From: Hericium rajendrae
Taxonomy: Eukaryota; Basidiomycota; Agaricomycetes; Russulales; Hericiaceae
Length of the DNA stretch: 64,000 nucleotides
Direction of reading: 5' to 3'
Assembly (NCBI GenBank): GCA_033439255.1
Contig: CM065883.1
Coordinates: 1 to 64,000, forward strand
Both the position numbers and the translations under genes were made by a program. The notes under the pieces are model-generated. The model was not told the origin of the DNA and made no database searches. It saw only the letters and a program-made list of their open reading frames with translations. Shown here one piece after another: positions 22,501-32,884 of the stretch. Numbering within the stretch: the first letter of the stretch is position 1; each line of letters starts with the position of its first letter.

Positions 22501-24843
22501 CAATTCCACCCGGAGTTGACGGCCTCGGGTAATTGAGCCAGCAAGGTATCTGTAGGATAGTCGAGACATCGCCATGCTGAGAACGTCGAACCCCTTTTGC
22601 TCGTCGTCAATGCAAAGTCTGGCTTGCAAGCATCAGATTATTGCTCCACCTTCCCGATCCCGGTTAATATGGCTAACAGGATCTCAATGCCATAGCTCCA
22701 GACGTCGCGGGGCAACCGAACCTCTTCGACTTAACCCAAAGGATTTCTCTATATCATATCCCAAGACCTTGCAGTACCGCCGCGATGCCTAGAGAGATGC
22801 AGATTACGGATCATCCACGGCCCGCTCGATGATAAGTTAAGGCCGACGATATCGCCGAGGGAAATCCGCCGACGCCTCGAAGGATATTTTTCTACCCCCA
22901 CATACCCATTTGCCGGAAGATGGAAGATGGCGGCGAGGCACTGCAGCGGAACTAAAGACAGGATTTGATGAAATGTGTTGATGGCGGAATATAATGGTGA
23001 GTGTGGGAGACCGGTAACGCCATTCATATTTGTGTAGAACGACCTGCAGCGTAAGAGCCAGGTAAGCAAAAAAGCCGCGGTTCGGATCTGTGCGGACATG
23101 CCTTCCTCGCAAAGCTCAGTAGCCTGGAGCACGGGAGTCGATCACGTAGGTACAAGGTCCATATTTTGCATCCGTACGAACGGCACAGGATATGCTTTCT
23201 CCAGGAGACTCACAGGACTTGCAGCAGATCTGCCGCTGCATATGACTAGATTGATGGCTCCGGACGAGCAGGATGCAATTCAAATCTAGAATAGCCTGCA
23301 ACATGATATATTCGGGTAAGTCATATATCGCATCTGTGCAGACAGTACAGGACGTGCCTTGCTCATCCAACTCGGACTCACAAGACTCAGACCGCACGCC
23401 GCGCCCGATTGATGGCACCAAACGGACACCGGAAGTACTGCTGTTCTCCGCGACTACGCACGGATTGCAGACTACACGCCGAAGATCGGAGAATGTGGGG
23501 AGGGTATACTGTCAAACACGTGCCGCTGCTTTGTGCACTCAGTTTCTTGGCTACAAATCCAGCAATTACGGGCTTGCTTACCGATCGATCGCACACAATG
23601 ACGCCATGTACGTATGTGTTTTCACGGAGCACAAGGATCATTTTTTAGATAACGGTGTACCAGGGACACATACTCGACGCAGGACGCGGCCTCGGATCGG
23701 GTTTCGAGGGATGAGATGGAGGAATCGGCAACAGTGGCGGTGCCAAAATGTTGCATATCATATCATTGCAGGAAGATGGTGCGTTCGGCGCGCTGCCTGA
23801 GAGCACGTGCGGCAGGAGGCGGTGGTAGGAGAAAGTGGGTCATGTTGCGTGTCGGACGCCGGGCGCCCTTGTGGTCCGGCGTGCTCGCCGGATAGCGGCG
23901 AGTGTGGGGGCATTGGGCGCCGGCCTTTTGCTACGTGTAACGTAGACTTGCGCGGCGACAAAAGAAGGCATCGATGGAGCGGAAGGCTGGCTGGCTGGGG
24001 CTGGGCGGCTGGACGCGTCGGGTTTGACGGTCGGGCGCGTGTGCCTTCCCATCATCTTCTCAACGGTGCATGTGCACACCGCGGGTCCACTGCGTCATTC
24101 GCCGAGCGGCGCCGAAGACAAAAACGGGGTTCTGGAAGCCGAATATAGACTTGTATCGCTGCGCCATGCGGCAGCGGAGAGCGTCAAGCGATATCGCATA
24201 GACGAGGAGGAGGATGAGTGATCGGGTATTGCCGGAGCTCATCTTGATCAGCGCAAGAGAGTCTATCGTGGTTGCACATCTTCCAGATCAGGATAGGCAC
24301 CCGGTGGGATGCTGTTCTTGTTCTTCGCGTATGCGTCGTGCTTCAAGAATGTGCCCTAGCACCGGCGCATCTGTCGATCAGATGCGGCTTCGAATCAATT
24401 TAAATTCGCCAGCCTGGCGATCGCAGGACGCGTTGCTGTGATGTGCTTCCGTCGAGACCGACCGCTCGGGGCGCGGTCGGAGACGTAAGACGCGGTCGGC
24501 GTCACGGCGGTGCAGGTGCGGCTGGTATGCCTACGGGGCATGGCAATCGTCGCAAGGCGATGGTGTAAATGCACGAAAAAGGCGATAATTGGAAAAATCC
24601 TCGTGGGCGGCGGGCGTACAGCAGATAGAGCGTAGAGAATGGCCAGGAAGCTGGTCAGCGCACAACGGAAGAAAAGATAGAGTAGCGCGGGAAGCGAAAG
24701 AAGCAACTCCGACTTGGCGCCGGGGACTCTGCCGCGGGAGGAAGATGGAGAAGCAGGGTGGCCTTAAGTACGCGACCCCGAGCCTCCATCTCCGCACCGT
24801 CCCCCCCTTCTGCTTCCTATCGACCCTTGCATCCACTTGCCTA
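19536..24843. other. large gene-poor stretch
   Basis: About 5.3 kb with no intact gene that I can support. The only family-level signal is a kinase scrap at 22638-22724. On the minus strand between 22.9 and 23.4 kb three weakly similar segments recur (for example TSCTVCTDAIYDL and ISCAVRTDAKYGP), which look like decayed repeated exons. The last few hundred bases, including a pyrimidine-rich leader at about 24780-24843, probably contain the promoter and 5' UTR of the zinc-finger gene. Confidence 0.4.
22638..22724 (-). pseudogene. protein kinase fragment (subdomain IX-like)
   Basis: The minus strand reads LPRDVWSYGIEILLAIL before a stop. The string DVWSYGI is characteristic of kinase subdomain IX. 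No catalytic loop, DFG or ATP-binding segment could be found in the neighbouring frames, so this looks like the remnant of a lost kinase gene. The match is short and chance cannot be excluded. Confidence 0.35.
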
Positions 24844-26169
24844 ATGGCCCTGCATAACATATCCCCCCGTCATCTGCCTATCCCTACCCTTTCCGACTCT
24901 GACCCTGCACCGTCATCCAACAATGACCTCCCCCCGTCCGAGCACACTATCTCATCCTCGTACACATCTTCACCTCCACAAACCCAGCATCCGAGCCCAG
25001 CAGGCTCTGCCTCTGCATCTCCACCGCCCTCATCCTCGGGGAAGAAGAAGCATGTCTGTGGTACCTGCCAGAAAGCATTCACAACCTCTGGTCACCTCTC
25101 GCGCCATGCTCGCGTCCATACGGGCGAGCGGAACCACAAATGCCCCTTCCCTGGCTGCGAGACACGCTGCTCTCGCCAGGACAATCTCCAACAACAGTAA
25201 GTCCACGTCGCTTCATTAGCGCGCGAACAAGATAACACTAACGCCGCTACTAGCTACCGCATCCACCTTTCTCCAGGCTCGCGTCGTAGCTCAGGCTCCG
25301 CAACCCGCACCGCACTCGCACGCGCCATGGGCACCGATGGCCAGCCGCGCCAAAGCACCCCAAAACGCCGCTCGAAATATCACCTCACCGTCGCACAGAC
25401 GCCTGCGCTTCTGGAGCTCTCTCCGCCGGCGACGCCACCCGCCCTTGAGCCCGCCTACGGCGCCGTTCCCCCGCCCGATGAGCCCCCTGCATTGACGCCC
25501 GCGTATCGCACCATCCCGCTGCCGAATGAGTACCCGGACGTGAAGCGCGCGACGCCATTCGACGTGGGCGCTCCCTCCGGTTCGACGCCCCACCACACGC
25601 GATCGACATCCCAACACGAGGCTGCTTACCCGTACCACTCGTCCACACACGCCGGGCCCTCGAACACGCATGCACATGTATCCGCGCCGCCGCACCCAGT
25701 CCACAGCTATGCGGACCTCAACTACCCCGCGCCCACCGATGGTCTGTTTTCGCAGTACGACTTTCATGTGCACGCGCCCGCGGCACATGGTCACTTGCAC
25801 GCGCCCTCGCATGCGAACAGCCCGTCCCCCGTGTCCTCCGCCGCGAGCTCGCACTCGGGCCATCCGACGCCACCGCCTCAGCCCCCGCTCTGGAGCGTCC
25901 CCCACTCGCCTCCGATCCCTGCCTCTGGACTCGGCTACGCCCAATCGTCGCCTAACCTAGGCGGCGCATCATACTTCCATCCACAGCCTGCGCAGCCGTC
26001 CTACCCCGTACACAGCCAATATACAAATACGTTCGCGAACGGCACGTCGCCGATGGGCTACGTCGAGGAGGGCATGTGGTGGGGCGCCGAGTCCACGCCG
26101 ATACGCAGGGGCTACGCCGTGGGCGTCGGGGGTGGCATCGGCCGACGGGGCGAGGGCTACGTGCAGTGA
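24844..26169 (+). CDS. C2H2 zinc-finger transcription factor, NRG1/MIG-like
   Basis: A predicted nuclear DNA-binding regulator. In yeasts the closest-looking proteins (Nrg1/2, Mig1) repress glucose- and stress-controlled genes. Exons 24844-25196 and 25254-26169 join in frame inside the second finger, giving 422 residues. About residues 1-60 are Ser/Pro-rich. Two C2H2 fingers follow: KKHVCGTCQKAFTTSGHLSR and HKCPFPGCETRCSRQDNL, completed by QQHYRIHLSPG after the intron. The second finger has the four-residue Cys spacing typical of Nrg1. The long C-terminal part is rich in Pro, Ser, His and Tyr and probably disordered. The binding sequence would be expected to be a short C-rich site, by analogy only. 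The next gene (PP4 catalytic subunit) is on the same strand 738 bp away and is not obviously related. Confidence 0.85.
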
Positions 26170-26907
26170 GGCAGGTGCGCCGCCGGCCTGCTCTGCGGGT
26201 AGCACGGACGGGCGGCGAGCTGGTCGCGGCGGCGATTAAAGATTTCGCCGTGCATTCCATTGCGATTCCGTCGGGATGATATCTTCAACACACGCAACAA
26301 CAGAGGAGAAGCGTGCCTGCACGCACCCACCTCGGCACTTCCGTGTCGCGGTAGGCGCGCGCCCAGGCGCCTGCAGATTCAAAATGCGCGCGCGGCATAC
26401 GTATGGGCCCCGTCACCCGTGGACCCTGCAGCAGCTTCGTGGCGCGCCCGCAACAGGACCTTCGTATTTCCCTATGCGGACCCGTGCGTCCAGGGCGCCG
26501 TTGTACTTACTTCCCTCCGCTTATGTGCATGTTCTCCACTCGCGCCGCTTATCTATTGGGTATGACTTCCTTTGCCCTCTTCTTTTGTCTTGGTCCCACT
26601 ATATCGGATCTGTTTTCTACATGCATGCATCGATATCCCGATATCCCGCGCTTCACGATGATTCCCGTCTTCTTGTTCCGTGTATTGTAGAAGGTACTGT
26701 AACTGCTGTATATACCGTTGTAATTTTGCGGCAATTCGCAAATATTCTTGCGCAATCTCCGTCCGTCCGGTGTGATCGCTCCAGCATACAGGTTCCCGCT
26801 CAGCTCGATCTGAGATCGCGTTCTATCGATTACGTCATGCACTCTGTAACTCGCGTGCGACTTTACCTGCTGCTGCAGACCGTATTTTTAGATCCCGTCC
26901 TTGAGCG
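26170..26907. other. intergenic region between zinc-finger gene and PP4 gene
   Basis: 738 bp holding the 3' UTR of one gene and the promoter of the next. CT-rich tracts and TATA-like ATATACC/TATATAC strings occur around 26700-26720. I see no gene or repeat. Confidence 0.45.
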
Positions 26908-28135
26908 ATGCCGAGCGACCTCGATAGGTACGTACTGCTGCTTACCGTGCCCGCGACGGGGATTTATGTACGGCGCGCAGGCAGATCGAGCAGCTCGTCC
27001 AGTGCGAGCCCATCTCGGAGGAGCAGGTCAAGCGGCTCTGCATCAAGGCGCGCGAGATCCTCATCGAGGAGAGCAATGTGCAGGTCGTCGATTCGCCCGT
27101 GACGGTGCGTCGCGCGTTCCTATGGTTTATATGTGGTGCTGATGCGAGCGTGCAGATATGCGGCGATATACACGGGCAGTTCTTTGACCTCATGGAGCTC
27201 TTCAAAATCGGCGGCACCTGCCCCGAGACAAACTACATCTTCATGGGTGCGCCTCCCCTCCCTTCCACCCCAACCGCCTACTGACGCCCGCGGCGCGCAG
27301 GCGACTTCGTGGACCGCGGGTTCTACAGCGTGGAGACGTTCCTGCTGCTGCTCGCGCTGAAAGTGCGCTACCCGGACCGCATCACGCTCATCCGCGGGAA
27401 CCACGAGAGCCGGCAGATCACGCAGGTGTACGGCTTCTACGACGAGTGCCAGCGCAAGTACGGCTCTGCGAACGTGTGGCGGTGGTGCTGCGAGGTGTTT
27501 GACTATCTCGCGCTCGGCGCCGTCGTCGATGGCCGCGTGTTTTGTGTGCATGGCGGGCTTAGTCCCGCGCTGCAGTCTATTGACCAGGTCAGTGCTCGCG
27601 GGATCTGCCGTTGGCAATGCTGATGGGTGGGACAGATTCGTGCTATTGATCGTAAGCAGGAGGTGCCGCACGACGGCGCGATGTGCGACCTGCTCTGGTC
27701 GGATCCGGACGGTACATGCGCCTTTCTTCGCTGCCCAGTCGTCCGCTGAACGACGCGCCCACAGACATCAACGGATGGGGCCTTTCGCCGCGCGGTGCGG
27801 GCTATCTCTTCGGCGCGGACATCACGAAGGCGTTCGCGCACCACAACGCGATCGACCTTATCGCGCGCGCACACCAGCTCGCGATGGAGGGCTACAAGCT
27901 CATGTTCGACAACACGATCGTCACCGTCTGGAGCGCACCAAATTACTGTTATCGGTGTGGGAACGTGGCGTCAATACTGGAGCTGGACGAGCATCTCGCG
28001 CAGGAGTACAAGGTGTTCCAGCATGCGCCGTCGGTATGTCACTTGCCGACTCATATGGTCGTCTATGTACTGAGGTTTGGATAGGATATCCGATCTGTGC
28101 CATTAAAAAGGCCGCCGGCCGACTATTTCCTATGA
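26908..28135 (+). CDS. PPH3: serine/threonine protein phosphatase 4 catalytic subunit
   Basis: Catalytic subunit of PP4, which removes phosphates in DNA-damage recovery and other signalling together with Psy2-type regulators. Exons 26908-26927, 26981-27104, 27156-27246, 27301-27587, 27636-27711, 27765-28033 and 28085-28135 join in frame to 305 residues (human PP4C has 307). Metal-binding motifs are complete: GDIHGQ, GDFVDRG, RGNHE, then HGGLSP and the late [10 protein letters not shown]. The stretch [20 protein letters not shown] and [12 protein letters not shown] favour PP4 over PP2A and PP6. The protein ends in ADYFL, the conserved C-terminus whose last Leu is methylated in this family. No abnormality was seen. 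Confidence 0.95.
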
Positions 28136-28485
28136 TATGGGAGCATATGATTCCGAGGAGTGTAATCACGTTTCCTGTCCTTTCCGTCTCTGCCTTCTCT
28201 GCATGTCAGTTTTCGCACGTCGTTTGTCATCCATATCCATATAATCCGTAGTGTAGCTTTATGTCATTTCATGCTTTTCGAATCTTCGCGAAGTTGAGAT
28301 GCGACAGCCGGCGTTGTCACGCGCGTCCGGCAAGTGTCCTCGAGCGCGCCGGCTACCGCCCGTAGTCATCATGGCCCCGCTTCCCCGCACTCAACCCCGC
28401 ATTCAATTGACTCGCGCCGCTCGCCGCCATCGGTTGACTTCCATGACCTCCGCGACGTGAACACGTCCAATTGACGACGTCGACG
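28136..28485. other. intergenic region, PP4 gene to Nudix gene
   Basis: 350 bp on the shared strand. A poly-pyrimidine stretch near 28170 and a TATCCATATCCATATAATCC stretch near 28231 are the only visible features. It probably holds the terminator of one gene and the promoter of the next. Confidence 0.4.
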
Positions 28486-29907
28486 ATGCCCCGCCCGCGC
28501 CCACGCACGTCCGAACTCTATCGTTTCCACCGCCCGAAGCTCCGCCTCGACAACACCGACACCCCGCACCCGCTCAAGCCGTCCTCGCAGCAGTGCGTTC
28601 TCCGCTCACACCTTACTCCACCAGCGTTGCAAATCAACGCGCACACGTATTTACTAGATGTCTGCGCCGCCTCGCCGCGTACCGTCCGCCGCGCGCTATA
28701 TCCGCGCTGCCTTATCCCCGTGCGCACCGTGCGGCGGTGCTCGTCGCGCTGTTCGTCGGGCGCCAGGGCGACCTGTACGTCCTTCTTAGCCGGTACGTGG
28801 TGTCTTTCTTTTGGGCTCACTCATAAGCGTGGAGATGGGAGCGCTAATGCGGTGTGCAGCCGCGCAGAGACGATGCGCTCGTATGCAGGGGACACGGCGC
28901 TGCCGGGCGGGCGGGTCGATCCCGGCGATGGTACACTAGAGGATGCGGCGGTGAGTCTTGCCTGCACTCCTACTTTCCCGCTTACCGACGCAGCTAGCGC
29001 GCCTCGCAGAGACGCGAAGCATTTGAAGAAGTGCGTCGCTGTACAGGTTACTGTTCACAAAGTGACGCCTGGCTTAGATCGGCCTGCCAGTAGACAAGAA
29101 CAAAGTCCCGCTCCTCTGCGTGCTCGAGCCATTCATAGCAGGCGCCGCCACGCTCGTCACGCCGTACGTCCCCCTTCTCCTGTCAATCGCATCCTGACCC
29201 CATCCAATCACAGCGTCGTCGTCCTCATCCTCGATCCCACCCTCCGCGTACATCCCTCCCTCCTTATCCAACCACGACGTGTCTAACCGCTGCACCAGCC
29301 GCTCCTCAATGCCGCCGAAGTGCATGCGCTCTTCTCGCACCCGCTGCAGTCCTTCCTCGCTCGCACGGCCCCGCTGTCGCCCTCCGCATCGTCGACCGCG
29401 CCGGCCGATCCTTTTCCCGAGCGTGAGGCCGAGGCGGAGACCGCCGCCTTCGAGCTCCCGTACCACACGCACTGGGACATGCCCTGGCCGCCCGCCCGCG
29501 GCGGAGCTGGTACGGAGCCGCGGGGCCATATACGCATGCACCAGTTCTTGACGGGGCGCGAGGCCGGCGGGATCAAGCCCGTGTACGGGCTCACCGCGTG
29601 CGTCCCGTCCTTATTTCCCCCTTCCCCTTCCTTGTCTTTTGCTATCCCTGTCATGGAGACTCACGCGCCGCACAGCGCGATCCTGCTCCGCACGGCAACG
29701 CTCGGCTACGCCGCCCCGCCGCCCGCCGACCTGCGCGCGCCCGACGAGCCGCACACCGGCGCGCGCGTCGCGCTCGTGCTGCGCGGCTCGCGTGCCGTGC
29801 GTGCGCGCTGCGCCGAGGAGGGCATCGACGCCGAACGCGCGGCGCGCGACTGGGAGCGTGTCTGGGAGGGGTGGGCGCGCGGGCGCGGGCGCAGGGCGAG
29901 GTTGTAA
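28486..29907 (+). CDS. Nudix hydrolase, CoA pyrophosphatase type (NUDT7/8, PCD1-like), putative peroxisomal
   Basis: Predicted to split CoA and related dinucleotides into 4'-phosphopantetheine and 3',5'-ADP. Exons 28486-28592, 28658-28792, 28860-28950, 29010-29030, 29078-29163, 29214-29247, 29299-29597 and 29676-29907 join in frame to 334 residues. The fourth exon is only 21 bp and encodes part of the catalytic box. The CoA-type signature precedes the box (LLSRRAETMRSYAGDTALPG), and the box itself is GGRVDPGDGTLEDAA plus RREAFEEIGL. The last three residues, Ala-Arg-Leu, fit the PTS1 peroxisome signal, as in PCD1 and NUDT7. A 3' partial duplicate lies at 53208-54065. It is convergent with the F-box gene. 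Substrate is inferred from family only. Confidence 0.88.
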
Positions 29908-30267
29908 TGGGCCCAAGTACGATTTACCGGTGGCTGTCTGGCTCTGGTGTTATGCCTTGTCATATTTATGGTGAATGAATTGTATTACAAACAATCGAAG
30001 CAAAGTACAGACGAAAGCATGGATATGGTGACAAGACACGAGAAGGAACATACGAAGGGGACGATGCTGACGAGTCAGCCTCGAGCTTGGCGTATGTCGA
30101 GAGGTGTACGGGCACAGGCGACATGTGAAAGACCATTTTCATACATCGAAGGAACTTGTCCATTCGGCTGTCCATGCATGCTGGCAGGATTTGGTAACTA
30201 CAATATCCTTCCTTACTCAAAAAACGAAAACATCTATTTGATTCGGGTCCTCGAAACTTGACGTCCT
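29908..30267. other. convergent 3' intergenic region
   Basis: 360 bp between the Nudix and F-box stop codons. The first roughly 160 bp are also present, diverged, in the duplicate near 53.9-54.07 kb, so the duplication included 3' flank. Confidence 0.5.
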
Positions 30268-32100
30268 CTACAAAACGCCAGAGTGTGTCAAATCGACATA
30301 AGGATCGAAACGAAACACCCCCACCTTGAAACACAGCAGCCGATGTTCGTCCAACATGAAATCAGAATGCTCCACATGGTCCGGGATCTGGACCGCGGAA
30401 TATGGCAGGGACGTTGTAATGCTTGTAGGGCTTGTGAAAAGGGCAGACAAGTCATGCGTCGTGGCCTCGGTGACAATGGTCGTAGCGTAGCCCTTATTGT
30501 CGGTGAAGTGCGCGCGCTTCAGAGCGCGCGGATTGAAATCCAAGATTTGCGCGGTTTCTATGCCGTCCGCGTCACGCACTGTCAGGGCAATGCGCTCGCC
30601 AGCGAAACGTCTGCGGAGGGACTCGTTCAGTGACAGCGTAAAGTAAATCTAAGACAGACAGACCTGGCTGGACATTGCATTTCGTCAGGGGTTTTCGTCA
30701 GGAACATCCGGGAGTTCTCCGGCCCCCAGTCCTCCCATGGTATAAATATGGTCTGATCCTTCGACTCAGACATTGACAGGGCTCGTCGCGCGAGCGAAAA
30801 CAGCGTAGTGCTGTGCAGAACGAAGGTAGCGGTCGAGCCATGCCTGTGTGCATCGAATGGATACCCATCCAGGACAATTAAGCGAGCATGGATATCGGTT
30901 GTAGCTATGAATGGACCATCTATTTGGGTATCCGAAGGATGGCTGGCTGTAGACGGACGGCAACGCATATCGCCGTTGCCAACCAGCTCCGGCAGGCATA
31001 GGCTGACAATATGCATAATCGTCGTGTCCCGAAATGTCCATTTCATGCCGGACGTCGCATGTTGGCCGAAACGGAATAGGCTGAGTGTAGTTTTGTTCAA
31101 CCAGGGACCACGATGGCCCGAAGTCAGAACAATGAATTCACTGGACGAGAGCAAGGAGAAATCGTAAGTATCAAACGGGGCCTCCTGCCATTCCATATGC
31201 TGAAAAAAAATTAAGATTAGCACTGGCAGAACATTACAGATATGACTGGAAGTTCTCACCACAAGCTTTTCTCCTGTCTTCCAGTTCCATATGATGGTCA
31301 GCTCCGAAGTGCAGACATCAAGGTCCATTGCAAGGATGGCGTCGCATATGTGAAATGACCTGAGATAGGTCGAATTACCACTCACTTCCGTCTCCAAGAT
31401 AGGACTCTGGCATGCTGGGTGAGGTAGGACAGCACCCGAGGAAAGAGTCCTGAAATGTACGCGAAAGCAGATCTGGGGAGTGACGTCGTCTTGATCCTCA
31501 TCGTCCTCATCAACTTCTTTTTCGACCCGTTCGAAGATCATTATCAGGTCCTTGCTAATATCCACGAAGTGCTTCTGCGGTCTGAACTTCAACGCCGCGA
31601 TCATGTCGTCCACCAGAGGGCCGCGATCCAAGAACTGTGTTGTCCTGCCAGGCAAAGAACATCCTCTGATCGACTTCGTATAAGACATGGAGGAATCTGA
31701 CGCGATAGTTTGTGTATACAGGCCCTGGCTATAAGAGCCGAAAATACTTTGCGACTCCGGGAGGATAATAGTCTGATGTAGGAGGGGCTTGAAGGTCGAC
31801 CAGCGCGTCTGTAGATCGCGAAGGCCGCGGAGTGATTCGGCCATTGGCATGCGGTTGCTTTGAGCATCGACGAGTCCCGCGACGGCGAGCTCTATGATGT
31901 ATACGAGATCCGGTGCCGTTGCGATCAGGTCGTGAAAGGATCGGCATACCTGCCATGGAGGTTCAAGACAAGCTTGATCATGGAATCGGTCATGCACGTA
32001 CCAGTGAGCAAGTTACCAAGTCTCGATAACTGAGACACTTCAGGATTAATACAACAACCTCCGGAGGAAAGGCAGTGATGATTTTTGAGGGGACATTGTA
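30268..32100 (-). CDS. F-box protein
   Basis: Likely substrate-recruiting subunit of an SCF ubiquitin ligase, of the expanded agaricomycete F-box class. The first recognisable exon (ending at 32002) encodes FPPEVVVLILKCLSYRDLVT, a clear F-box, continuing after a 52-bp intron into CRSFHDLIATAPDLVYIIEL. Further exons are 31949-31260 and 31199 to about 30665, and a last exon ends at 30268 (RFAGERIALTVRDADG onward). The C-terminal 500 residues form the usual divergent beta-rich substrate region with no named domain. The start is unresolved. No ATG lies in frame between the F-box and the next upstream stop, so there is either a short upstream exon or a lost 5' end. An AT-rich, repeat-bearing region lies immediately upstream. 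Confidence 0.75.
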
Positions 32101-32389
32101 TGAGCTTATTTTTCGCAATCTATTCACAGTCGTAGCACTAGGTCATCGGTTTTTGCCGGAGCATGGTCTTACACATCAGTTTTACATCAAATCAGTGGCT
32201 TAGGTCGTAAGTCCAGCAGCATCACATTGATTAGGTGTCTATCTAGATAGGTGCTTTCACTATTCATGCCATTACTTCATAGCATTTTCTGCATTTGGTT
32301 TCAGCCAGTAGTTCTCAGTTTTTAGTAGCAGGCCTAAGCTTCGCTATGAAGTGGTCTCAGTCCTCTGTTCACAGTTCATGCTCATCGTG

Positions 32390-32540
32390 TGGTTCAGTCA
32401 TGTGCTTTGTGTGGTTTAGCCGAACCCCATGTGGTTCGGTGTGGTTCAGTGTGGTTCGGTGTGCTTCAGTGTGGTTCGGTGTGGTTCGGTGTGGTTCAGT
32501 GTGGTTCAGTGTGGTTTAGTGTGGTTTGATGTGATTCAGT
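32390..32540 (+). repeat. short tandem repeat, GTGTGGTTCGGT type
   Basis: About a dozen 10-bp units reading GTGTGGTTCG, GTGTGGTTCA or GTGTGGTTTA. G and T are almost confined to one strand. It lies between the F-box gene's upstream side and the 3' end of the dioxygenase-like gene. Confidence 0.85.
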
Positions 32541-32884
32541 GTAGTCTGATATAACTTTGTAAAATTCTGGATGATTTGCTAGAAGATTGAGCTAGAGCAG
32601 ACTGGATTCTGCATATTTTACACTACATTTATGTTGATACTGTGCAGTCTGTCTCACATCATTTAGATACAGTGAATTCTTCTCAGATAGCATGATAGTA
32701 GATATAAAAGAGTGAGATTCATTATACAATATTTTTTAAACTTGATCAAGAATGTAAGTAAGAAGCAATTGTCATCTTCTAATGCTGAATTGTCAAGGTT
32801 ATTATATAAATGGCCAGTTACTAGATCTACAGCATAAGCAAGGACTTGAATGCAGATGTAATAGCAGTTTATTACTACAAAACT

